Below, piece by piece: positions 8,260 through 15,484 of a DNA stretch of 47,682 nt. A model generated the notes under the pieces. The model saw only the letters and a list, made by a program, of their open reading frames with translations. It had not been told where the DNA came from and ran no database searches. This DNA comes from Candidatus Hydrogenedentota bacterium (GTDB lineage Bacteria; Hydrogenedentota; Hydrogenedentia; Hydrogenedentales; CAILVY01). How positions within the stretch are numbered: the first letter of the stretch is position 1; every line of letters starts with the position of its first letter. A program made the position numbers and the translations under genes. The stretch spans positions 1 to 47,682 of the forward strand of contig CAILVY010000243.1 of assembly GCA_903837785.1 (NCBI GenBank), in the 5' to 3' direction.

Positions 8260-9318
8260 TCACGGCGCAGGGGCGTAGCGGTTGAAGACCTCGTGGCCGG
8301 CCCGCAAGGATCCGTCCATGTTGATGAACGCCATATACTCGGCAGAACTGATCACGCCGTATTGCGGACGGTGCAAATCAGCGACGCAGCTCTCGTGCAG
8401 CGCGTGGGCCAGAAAACCTATCTTCTGTTGCCGGAGGGTCTTGAAGTCCGCCTCGGCGATTTCCGCGCGGCGCGCATCCTCCAGAGCTCCCCAGCAACAC
8501 TCCGTGGCCAGCAGCGCTTTGCCCTTCTCCGCTGCGAATGCTTGCACCGCATCCCAGGAAACCTGCGGCGCGAAATAGGGGTGAATCATGAGCACGTCGC
8601 TGAAGGGTTCGACCAGCCGCAAATGCTCAAGGGACGCCGCCACGCTTACCCCGATCGGTTGCCGCGCGCCCAAGTCCTTCGCGACTTGATATGTGTGGCG
8701 CAACCAACCCAAATAGACGTCCCGCCCGTTGTTGAACGGCTCGTTGCACAGGTCCCACGCCAGAATGCGCGCATCCGCGGCGTGATCCCGGAAGAGGAGT
8801 TCCAGGTAGGGTCGAAAGACGTAGTGGGGGGCTTGTCCCTCCTGGCCGTAGCTGCTGAACCAATAGGAAATCATCTCCGTCGAAATGCCCCCGAAGTCGG
8901 GTATGCTGTGCCAATTGTTGAAGAGCGTGGGAATCGCCACGAGGCGGTGCCGTTCGCAGGCCTTGAGCACGGCTTCGAAATTGCACGCGAACCGGTCGGG
9001 ATCCTTGAAGTAGGCGTCATGCGACAACCAGAGGCGAACCGAGTTCATGCCGGGGAAATGCTTCCGTCCCAGGCCCAATTCCCGGTCCACGACGGCTTCG
9101 TCGAATTGGCTGGTCCAGATTTCCAACCCCGTGCGCCCAAAACTGGGCTGGTAATTGAAGCCGCGCACTTGTTCCCACCGCGGCATGCTTTGCGGCGTGT
9201 ATGGGGGGCGCGCATCCGCCGGGGATGCGGCAGGTGGCACGGAAGCGGTGTCGGCGTACGGCAATCCGGGGAGAACCGCGATAGACACCGCAATCATCAG
9301 GCCGTACAATTTCCGCAT
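8260..9318 (-). CDS. Exported GH5-like glycoside hydrolase (cellulase/mannanase fold)
   Basis: A 352-residue protein starting at 9318 with AGGAAGGA upstream; the open frame extends to 9501, but that extension is Arg-rich and lacks a ribosome-binding site. The signal peptide spans residues 1-22. The TIM-barrel signature of clan GH-A is present: LAWDLCNEPFNN with the presumed acid/base Glu193, and LLATECCWG with the presumed nucleophile Glu273. HPYFAPQ near residue 246 fits the conserved His region. Such enzymes cut beta-linked glucans or mannans; the specificity cannot be read from sequence. It is the last gene of the same-strand glycan cluster, 100 bp after the YVTN propeller gene. Confidence 0.8.
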   Translation of the reverse strand: MRKLYGLMIAVSIAVLPGLPYADTASVPPAASPADARPPYTPQSMPRWEQVRGFNYQPSFGRTGLEIWTSQFDEAVVDRELGLGRKHFPGMNSVRLWLSHDAYFKDPDRFACNFEAVLKACERHRLVAIPTLFNNWHSIPDFGGISTEMISYWFSSYGQEGQAPHYVFRPYLELLFRDHAADARILAWDLCNEPFNNGRDVYLGWLRHTYQVAKDLGARQPIGVSVAASLEHLRLVEPFSDVLMIHPYFAPQVSWDAVQAFAAEKGKALLATECCWGALEDARRAEIAEADFKTLRQQKIGFLAHALHESCVADLHRPQYGVISSAEYMAFINMDGSLRAGHEVFNRYAPAP

Positions 9319-9418
9319 CGTTATGACGTTCCTTCCTGGTCTCCCCGGGTCGCGTCTCTCAACGGTGCACCCGCGCCCAACGGTCTTCTCCATCCTGGGT
9401 TGACTGTCCCGGCGACGC

Positions 9419-10405
9419 TCACGGCGCTTTCGTTGCCGGCGGCACCCACCAGGCCATGGCGTCCGATCCGTCGCCTGTCTTAATCCTGGTGATGACGTCA
9501 AGTACTTTCAGGTCGATCACGTGCACGCCGTCCGTGTGTTCGCAGCCGACGAAGGCCCGGGTGCCGTCCGGGGTGATTTCCAGGCCGATCGCCTGTCTGC
9601 CCACCGGGAGCCGCTTGCGCTCCCGCCGCGACGACGTGTCCAGGATTACGAGCTCTCCTGGATCAGTCCAGCTGGCAACCAGGGCCAGTTTTCCGTCCAG
9701 CGAGAAATGGATGCGCACCGGCATGCCCGGACACGGGAATGTCTCGAGCACTGCATGGGAAGCCGCATCTGCAACTGTGATTGTTCCAGCTTCTTGATTG
9801 CCGACCCAGAGTTGCTTTCCGTCCGGGGTGAACGACATGCCTTCCGCGCCTTTTCCGCACGGGATTTGTGCTGTCAGCGCTCCGGAAGCCCGGTCGATTA
9901 CCGACACGTTCCGAGTCTCGATGTTGGCGGTGTACAAGCGCTTGCCGTCCGGTGATACCAGCACCATATGCGAAATCCGGCCGTGCGTTGGGATGGCGCG
10001 CGTGACGGCATTCGCGGCGGTGTCAACTTCCACGACATAGCCGCTTTGCCCGGCCGTGAAGTAGGCCTGCTTCCCATCGGCGGCCATCGCGGCCCCGTGA
10101 ATTCTCCCGTACTCGCCCGTTGAAATCTGCCGGACGTGCCGGCGCTCCACAAGATCGATAACGGAGATCGTATTCCCCGGCGGGGCGTAGTTCGAAAGAT
10201 AGGCGAATCGCCGGTCCGCGGACAACACAATCTCATGGGGGTTCGGCCCCGTCGGGATCTTGGCCACGGGCTCGAGCGAGACGGGGTCGACAAAGGACAA
10301 GGTGTCCTCGTGCTTATTGCAGACAAGCAAGAGCGGCCGTGCCTCCTGGCGCGGGGCAACGTCAGCGGATGAAACGGCGGAAAGCAGGAAGAGCAAGGCA
10401 GTCAT
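9419..10405 (-). CDS. Exported YVTN-type beta-propeller protein
   Basis: A 328-residue protein. I placed the start at 10405 (MTALLFLLSAVSSADV, a signal peptide), with GGAG about 11 nt upstream; the longer frame to 10516 adds an Arg-rich stretch. The body is a seven-bladed YVTN/lactonase-like propeller: repeated HEIVLSADRRFAYLSN, ISVIDL, HMVLVSPDGKRLYTAN, VSVIDRASG, GMSFTPDGKQLWVGN and similar blades about 42 residues apart. These proteins usually bind ligands or partners. No catalytic role is visible. It lies between the sialidase and GH5-like genes. Confidence 0.8.
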   Translation of the reverse strand: MTALLFLLSAVSSADVAPRQEARPLLLVCNKHEDTLSFVDPVSLEPVAKIPTGPNPHEIVLSADRRFAYLSNYAPPGNTISVIDLVERRHVRQISTGEYGRIHGAAMAADGKQAYFTAGQSGYVVEVDTAANAVTRAIPTHGRISHMVLVSPDGKRLYTANIETRNVSVIDRASGALTAQIPCGKGAEGMSFTPDGKQLWVGNQEAGTITVADAASHAVLETFPCPGMPVRIHFSLDGKLALVASWTDPGELVILDTSSRRERKRLPVGRQAIGLEITPDGTRAFVGCEHTDGVHVIDLKVLDVITRIKTGDGSDAMAWWVPPATKAP

Positions 10406-10559
10406 CACAGGAATCTCCAGCGGTGTCTCCAGTTCAGGCCAAAGCATAGGGCTTGGCGTGCGCATCGTCAACCGCCGCCGATTTCTCCGGAGCAGATGGA
10501 CGTCCGCGGACCGCACGCCTTCACTTCATCACCGCCCAGTGGTCCCTTTCCGGGGGACG

Positions 10560-11699
10560 TCAGCGGGGCTGTGGTGCTTCGTATCGGTCCTTGCCGTCCG
10601 TCAGCCATTCAATGGAGAAGCGCACAAAGACATTCTCCCGGTAATCATTCTTCTCGAACAGCAGGCCGATATCTCCGTTCCTGAGCATGGTCAACGAGGA
10701 ATAGGCCGCCTCGCCGGCATAGATGGTCTTCCCATCGGTCCATGATGTGCCCTCGTCATAGCTGACACGAACCGTCATGTTCCGTCGCGCCTTTCGCGAG
10801 TTTGCGTTGGAGAACAGCAAGCGGTTCTTGTTGTATCCGTCCGCGACGCTCGTGCAGCGGATGAGGCTTGCGTTGCAGGCCGGGTCCGGGAGGGCGGGTT
10901 CAGGGGCCGTTCTCCACGTCTTACCGCGGTCCGCGCTCGTGTGGACATAGCGCATCCCCTTCCCCTTGACGCGGCTGTTGACCATCCAGGCGCCGTCCGC
11001 GAGTTCAACGACCCTGGACTCGTCTCCCGGTTTCAGCGGCGCCTCGACCAGGAACCACGTCTTTGCGTCATCGGCACGCCCAAACACGTGCAGACCCTTG
11101 TCCAGATTCACCAGCGTGTGCAACAGCGTGCCCGAGCGCGTCTGGATGCCGTTGCCTGAGGTGATGAACGCGAAGTCGCGCCGCCACCCCGGCCGGGTGA
11201 TCTGGGAAGTGATGTCCTCCGCTTTCGTCCAGGAGACCCCATTGTCGCGGCTTCTTGTCACGTGCAGATAGTAGATGCCGTGCTCCGCGTTGTGGTCCAT
11301 GTAGTTGTAGAAGAGGAGAATCTCGCCGGTCTTTCGGTCCACGATCATCGACGGGTCAGACGCCGAGATTCCGTGATCGTAATCAACGACGGTTTCTATT
11401 GCGGACCAGGTCATTCCGTCATCAGTGCTGCGGCGCGCAACAATGTTGATGTCCTTGTTGGTGCCCAAATCGTCGCAGGAGCCCACGCGCTCATCCATGG
11501 CCGCGACGAGGCTGCCGTCCGGCGCGGTCGCCAATGCGGGGATCCGGTAGCAGGCCACGCCTTCCCGCATCGTGGCGTTGAACAAATCCTGATGGGTGAT
11601 CAGACCACGGGCGATATTGGGTGCGTCCTGCCCTGCACTCGTCCCCGCGAGCATCAGCAACGAAAACACGGGGGTCAAAAGTCGCGTCCAAGCTAACAT
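10560..11699 (-). CDS. Exported sialidase-like glycoside hydrolase (GH33 type)
   Basis: A 379-residue protein starting at 11699 with AAGGAGAGG upstream, inside the end of the truncated CE15 frame. The signal peptide covers residues 1-23. The sialidase landmarks are present: the YRIP motif (51-54), four Asp-boxes (STDDGMTWS, SRDNGVSWT, SADRGKTWR, SYDEGTSWT), a Glu in GDESRVVEL (about 227), Arg in MVNSR and TVRVSYD, and the YSSL tyrosine (about 333) before a late Glu. It would release terminal sialic or related nonulosonic acids. Sialidase-fold enzymes in these bacteria can act on other sugars, so the substrate is uncertain. Confidence 0.85.
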   Translation of the reverse strand: MLAWTRLLTPVFSLLMLAGTSAGQDAPNIARGLITHQDLFNATMREGVACYRIPALATAPDGSLVAAMDERVGSCDDLGTNKDINIVARRSTDDGMTWSAIETVVDYDHGISASDPSMIVDRKTGEILLFYNYMDHNAEHGIYYLHVTRSRDNGVSWTKAEDITSQITRPGWRRDFAFITSGNGIQTRSGTLLHTLVNLDKGLHVFGRADDAKTWFLVEAPLKPGDESRVVELADGAWMVNSRVKGKGMRYVHTSADRGKTWRTAPEPALPDPACNASLIRCTSVADGYNKNRLLFSNANSRKARRNMTVRVSYDEGTSWTDGKTIYAGEAAYSSLTMLRNGDIGLLFEKNDYRENVFVRFSIEWLTDGKDRYEAPQPR

Positions 11700-11989
11700 G
11701 TCGGCCTCTCCTTCGCCTTGGGACAGTTCTGGCCGTCGTGATGAAACAACGGGGCTATGCCCTTGCTGAAGAGCGCGGGCATTTGTGGGCGCCGGACGGT
11801 GCGCCACTCCTCCGGCGTCGCGACCGGCCCGCCTTCAGCGGTCACCAGGAGCGGCGGCAGCTCGTACTTGCCCGCCTTATCTTCGTCGTAGTTGATGTCA
11901 AGGTCGTTCTCCTTGGATGGCCCCGCAGGCGCAGCACAGGGCGCGAGGCAGAGAGTCAAGACGGCCGCCGCGAATGTAAGTTGCCTCAT
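11693..11989 (-). pseudogene. N-terminal remnant of a CE15 glucuronoyl-esterase-like gene
   Basis: A 98-codon frame with an excellent ribosome-binding site (AAAGGAG) before the ATG at 11989. It has a signal peptide (MRQLTFAAAVLTLCLAP), then NYDEDKAGKYELPPLLV, GGPVATPEEW and RRPQMPALF. This order matches the N-terminus of CE15/glucuronoyl esterases (YDE-K---Y-LP-PL, DG--V-----W, RRPEI--LF). After ALF the match stops and a stop codon follows 25 codons later; the catalytic domain of about 330 residues is missing. Its end overlaps the sialidase start by 7 nt. It looks like a deletion remnant whose translation signals now lead into the sialidase gene. A genuine small exported protein is possible but less likely. 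Confidence 0.65.
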
Positions 11990-12009
11990 CCTCTTCTCCT
12001 TTGCAGCTC

Positions 12010-13008
12010 TCATTCTGAACGGGCCGGACGCCGCATGGCACATGCCTTGCCTGCCAGGGGCCCCGGCACCGGCATTGCGGCGGGGGGCATCACGGGCGAA
12101 GAATCGGCCTTTTCGGGGGTGTGCTTGCGGAGAAAGTCGTCCAGCGCCTTCACGAACGCGCCGGACACGTCTGTGTTCATATGATTCTTTCCCTCAAGGA
12201 TGAGCAGCTCGTGATTCGCCATCTGCGCATGAAGCGCTTTGGCGTCCGGGAGCAGGCCGTCCTGGCTGCCTATGATGGTCAACGTGGGGATTCTGTTCGC
12301 GCGCAATTCCTCTTCCGTCAGGGTGAGTTCGCGCGATCCCCGAACCGCGGCCGCCAATGCCCGCGGCGCGTTGAAATACCCCAGTGACAGCTTGACGCCA
12401 AGTTTTTCCCGGAAGGACAGGGGTCTGTCCGCGATGCCCAGCCGCTTGGGCAAGGGGCCGGCTTCCCCTTTCTCCACGGCCCTTGCGACGGCTTCGGCAA
12501 AGTCCCGGTTTTCCTGCGTCGCCCGTTCCCAGCCGGCCCCGCAGGCCGCCGCGCTGATTATGCGCTCGGGATGTGTGGCGATCATCTTGAGCGTGATGAA
12601 ACCGCCCATGGAATAGCCGACCACGTGCGCTTTCTGAATCTTCAGGTGGTCAAGCAACCGCACCAGGTCTTCCACCATCTGGATGCCGTACTGGCCCGGG
12701 TCACGGGGCTTGCCGCTTCGCCCGTGCCCCCGATTGTCCAGCGCGATCACGCGGTACTCCTTCGAGAGCGCGGCGATACGGCCCGTTCTCCGCCACTGCA
12801 GATGGGCCGGGTTCGCAAAGCCATGGACCAGCAATACCGGCGTGCCGTGGCCCTCGTCCGTGTAGTGGATCCGCACGCCGGCGGAATCAAAATAACTGCC
12901 TTGCGGCCCCAGCAGCACCCGCCGCACGGAGAGCGGCAGGAGGACAAGCACAAGCAGCGGCAGGACTCCGCATGCAAGAAACCATTTCTTCTTTCTGCCC
13001 GGACTCAT
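12010..13008 (-). CDS. Membrane-anchored alpha/beta hydrolase
   Basis: A 332-residue protein. I chose the ATG at 13008 because AAGAGGA sits 6 nt upstream; the ATG two codons earlier is too close to it. An N-terminal basic stretch and one hydrophobic segment (about residues 9-27) form a signal anchor. The fold is a classic alpha/beta hydrolase: LLVHGFANP oxyanion loop, DNRGHGRS, nucleophile elbow GYSMGG (Ser133), Asp250 in IGSQDG and His276 in GKNHMNT. It is probably an esterase or lipase; the substrate is unknown. It lies 19 bp after the FG-GAP gene and 20 bp before the CE15 remnant, so it is within an operon. Confidence 0.85.
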   Translation of the reverse strand: MSPGRKKKWFLACGVLPLLVLVLLPLSVRRVLLGPQGSYFDSAGVRIHYTDEGHGTPVLLVHGFANPAHLQWRRTGRIAALSKEYRVIALDNRGHGRSGKPRDPGQYGIQMVEDLVRLLDHLKIQKAHVVGYSMGGFITLKMIATHPERIISAAACGAGWERATQENRDFAEAVARAVEKGEAGPLPKRLGIADRPLSFREKLGVKLSLGYFNAPRALAAAVRGSRELTLTEEELRANRIPTLTIIGSQDGLLPDAKALHAQMANHELLILEGKNHMNTDVSGAFVKALDDFLRKHTPEKADSSPVMPPAAMPVPGPLAGKACAMRRPARSE

Positions 13009-13027
13009 CTCCATTCCTCTTGACGCA

Positions 13028-14353
13028 TTAGTACAAGGTGACGTTGCTTCCTGTCCCGAGTGGAACGGGCGCGGGCGACTGTGCGCCCTTTTCATTTCGG
13101 AAGACATAGACTGCGTCGCCCGTGGTAAAGATCAGATCGTTTCGACGGTCGCCGTCCATGTCCCCGACATGGACAATGGAAGCGGCGGCCGGAACCTTGA
13201 AGGTTGCCATGCGCTTTCCGGTGTGATCATACAGACTGCGGTTGTGAGCGATGACGAATTCGTCGAGGCCATCGCCATTCCAGTCAATCAGTCGATGTTG
13301 GCGGCTGTAGTTGGTGATCAACTGGCCGAGGGCCTTACCGTCGCCGCCCACCACCCAAACCGGGCTGGCCCCATGCGGCTGATGGTCAATGTCAACCAGG
13401 AGTTGCGGCACCGGTTCATCGGGAAGGATTCGGCCTAGTTGAATGGATTCAAAATGATACCCGCGAATCTCCCACTGAATGCGGCCGTTGCCATCGACGA
13501 CGGCAAGGCCGTTGCCCCCACAGAACGTCAGCGCGATACGGGTGTCTTTCGGCGTCCCGCCGCACGCCATCAAACGCGCGCAATCCAAATGCCCGAACCT
13601 GTTCTTCACGGCTTCAGACTGGACTGTCCAGCGCACGGAACCGTCGGCATTGAGCATTGCATAGCCGGCGAAGATCTCGTCAATCCCATCCCCGTCGAGG
13701 TCCATGGGGCGCGGTTGATGGGCAGTCTGGTATCCGCCCGGATCTTTTACGGACCACCGCAGCGCTCCGCTGCGGGCGTAGGCCCATATGGTGCGGTATC
13801 GGTCTTTGACCAGGACGGTATCCGCATGCCCGCCTTTGGACAGCGTGCAGAACGCAATGCAATCGGTGGCGTTTTCCGCGATGGGGATGCGCAAACCCTC
13901 GGCTCCACTCCGGCCATCCAGCGCGATGAGGGCCCCTTTCGTGGCGACGACCACCTCATTCCGGCCATTGCCCTCCCAATCCTGAATCTGGCAGGCGACA
14001 TCGTGGTGCAGTTCCTTCCGTCCGGCCTTGGGGTCGCCCCATGTCCACAGGACCGAGCCATCCAGCTTCTGCACTCCCACGGAACTTGTATAATGCACAT
14101 CGCCGTGATTGACGTTCTTCGCCGTCACGATCTCGGGTACGCCATCTCCGTCCAGGTCCCCCGCAACGAACCACATCCCGGCATAGTCCTTGTCGAGCGG
14201 GATCGTCTTCCAGGGCTCTATCGCGGGAACCGTCTCATCGGGAGCCTCCGTATCTCTCGTGTCGAAATATGCGAATTCCGGCCCGGCGGCGTGGCTGAGC
14301 TGGCTTACAGGAAAAAGCAGAAGCAGTATTCCGATGAACAACTGTTTTCGCAT
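13028..14353 (-). CDS. Exported FG-GAP (VCBS) repeat protein
   Basis: A 441-residue protein with a signal peptide (MRKQLFIGILLLLFPVSQLSHA). Repeated calcium-loop-like FG-GAP motifs appear along the chain: AGDLDGDGVPEIV (about 64-76), PMDLDGDGIDEIF, LIDWNGDGLDEFV and VGDMDGDRRNDLIF. Between them are PQQ-like blades such as QKLDGSVLWTWG and ADGSVRWTV. The architecture is a beta-propeller related to rhamnogalacturonan-lyase-like and integrin-like propellers, but I see no basis for claiming lyase activity. It ends 19 bp before the alpha/beta hydrolase gene. Confidence 0.75.
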   Translation of the reverse strand: MRKQLFIGILLLLFPVSQLSHAAGPEFAYFDTRDTEAPDETVPAIEPWKTIPLDKDYAGMWFVAGDLDGDGVPEIVTAKNVNHGDVHYTSSVGVQKLDGSVLWTWGDPKAGRKELHHDVACQIQDWEGNGRNEVVVATKGALIALDGRSGAEGLRIPIAENATDCIAFCTLSKGGHADTVLVKDRYRTIWAYARSGALRWSVKDPGGYQTAHQPRPMDLDGDGIDEIFAGYAMLNADGSVRWTVQSEAVKNRFGHLDCARLMACGGTPKDTRIALTFCGGNGLAVVDGNGRIQWEIRGYHFESIQLGRILPDEPVPQLLVDIDHQPHGASPVWVVGGDGKALGQLITNYSRQHRLIDWNGDGLDEFVIAHNRSLYDHTGKRMATFKVPAAASIVHVGDMDGDRRNDLIFTTGDAVYVFRNEKGAQSPAPVPLGTGSNVTLY

Positions 14354-14483
14354 GGCAATTCTCAGGTTATCCGATAGTTTCCACAGTGGATGCCCGGTAT
14401 ATTACCAGAGATGCGGCGCTGCCTGCCGGTACGGAACATCGAGATGCCCACGTGCCTGGTTTCTGCAGGCCCCAAGACAGCAG

Positions 14484-15437
14484 TCACTTGGCTGTATCGC
14501 GGGCGTGTGCCTTGAAGAAGTCCCAAATGACCTGCGTGGCGTTAATGTCCCGGCTGGTGCGCCCGACCAGGAATTCCAGGTTGTTGTTTCCGCTGCCGGG
14601 CCACGTGTGGCCGCCGCCGTTGATGCCGTAGAAGTCGACCTGTGCGCCGCCGGCGCCGGGCGCAAAAACTCTTTGGAAGACCGTCGTGCCGTCGCTCGGA
14701 TCGGAGTCGGGGAGTTGCGTTTCAACCGGCGGGGAAGCAGCCATATCTTCAGTGACCCAGAAGCCGGCACTTGCTTCGGCGCTCAGGTAGTCGGTCCGCC
14801 GGAATGGACCTTCGTTGACGGTTCCACCCTGCCAGGGGAAGAACGGGTCCTCCGTGCCCTGAATCAGGAGGAATGGCAGCGGTTCCGAAGGCTTCTCGTG
14901 ATCCTGCCAGCCCACCGGAAGCGTAATCATGACGGAAGCGGCGGCGGCCAGTCTGCCGGTAAGTTCGCACGCGACGCGATGCGCCATGAGCCCTCCGCTG
15001 GACGCGCCTGTCACAAAGACGCGGTCCGGATCGGCACCGTACGCGTTCACGAGACGATCAATGAGCGCGGAGATAAAGGTGATGTCGTCAGCCGGCGGCC
15101 CCAAGATGCTCGAGGGCGCGGCGGGATTCGCATTCCAGACACGCTGGCGCCCATCGGGGTAAGCCACGAGAAAGTTCTCCCGGTCCGCCAGGGCACTGAA
15201 GCCGGTCATCCGTTCCATGGCTTTGCCGGTTCCGGTGAAGGGGTGCAGGGCGATTACGAGCGGGCGTTTCGCGTTGCCGTCAAATGCGGCGGGCACATGC
15301 ACGAGACAGGTCCGATTCAGCTTGCCGACGACAATGCGTTCCTGGACAGTTCCTGCCGGGAGAGAAGGGCAGCCTGCACACACCGCCCAGAGGAGCAACG
15401 CCGCCAGGGGTATCGAGGCCCGGGTTCTCAGTTTCAC
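14484..15437 (-). CDS. Exported polyhydroxybutyrate-depolymerase/feruloyl-esterase-like esterase (CE1 type)
   Basis: A 317-residue protein with a signal peptide ending CAGC (a lipobox-like site, although the -3 residue is Cys rather than Leu). The LpqC/PHB-depolymerase family pattern is clear: RPLVIALHPFTGTG, LVAYPDG, ADDITFISALID, the elbow GASSGG (Ser146), Asp197 in GTEDPFFPW and His277 in GGGHTWPG. Members remove aryl or acyl esters from plant-type polysaccharides or cleave polyesters. The setting among glycan enzymes favours carbohydrate de-esterification. It lies 47 bp downstream of the DUF5695 gene. Confidence 0.85.
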   Translation of the reverse strand: MKLRTRASIPLAALLLWAVCAGCPSLPAGTVQERIVVGKLNRTCLVHVPAAFDGNAKRPLVIALHPFTGTGKAMERMTGFSALADRENFLVAYPDGRQRVWNANPAAPSSILGPPADDITFISALIDRLVNAYGADPDRVFVTGASSGGLMAHRVACELTGRLAAAASVMITLPVGWQDHEKPSEPLPFLLIQGTEDPFFPWQGGTVNEGPFRRTDYLSAEASAGFWVTEDMAASPPVETQLPDSDPSDGTTVFQRVFAPGAGGAQVDFYGINGGGHTWPGSGNNNLEFLVGRTSRDINATQVIWDFFKAHARDTAK

Positions 15438-15484
15438 GGTTAAGACTCCTGTTCCATGAACTGCGGGAGAGAATTCGCCTTCCG

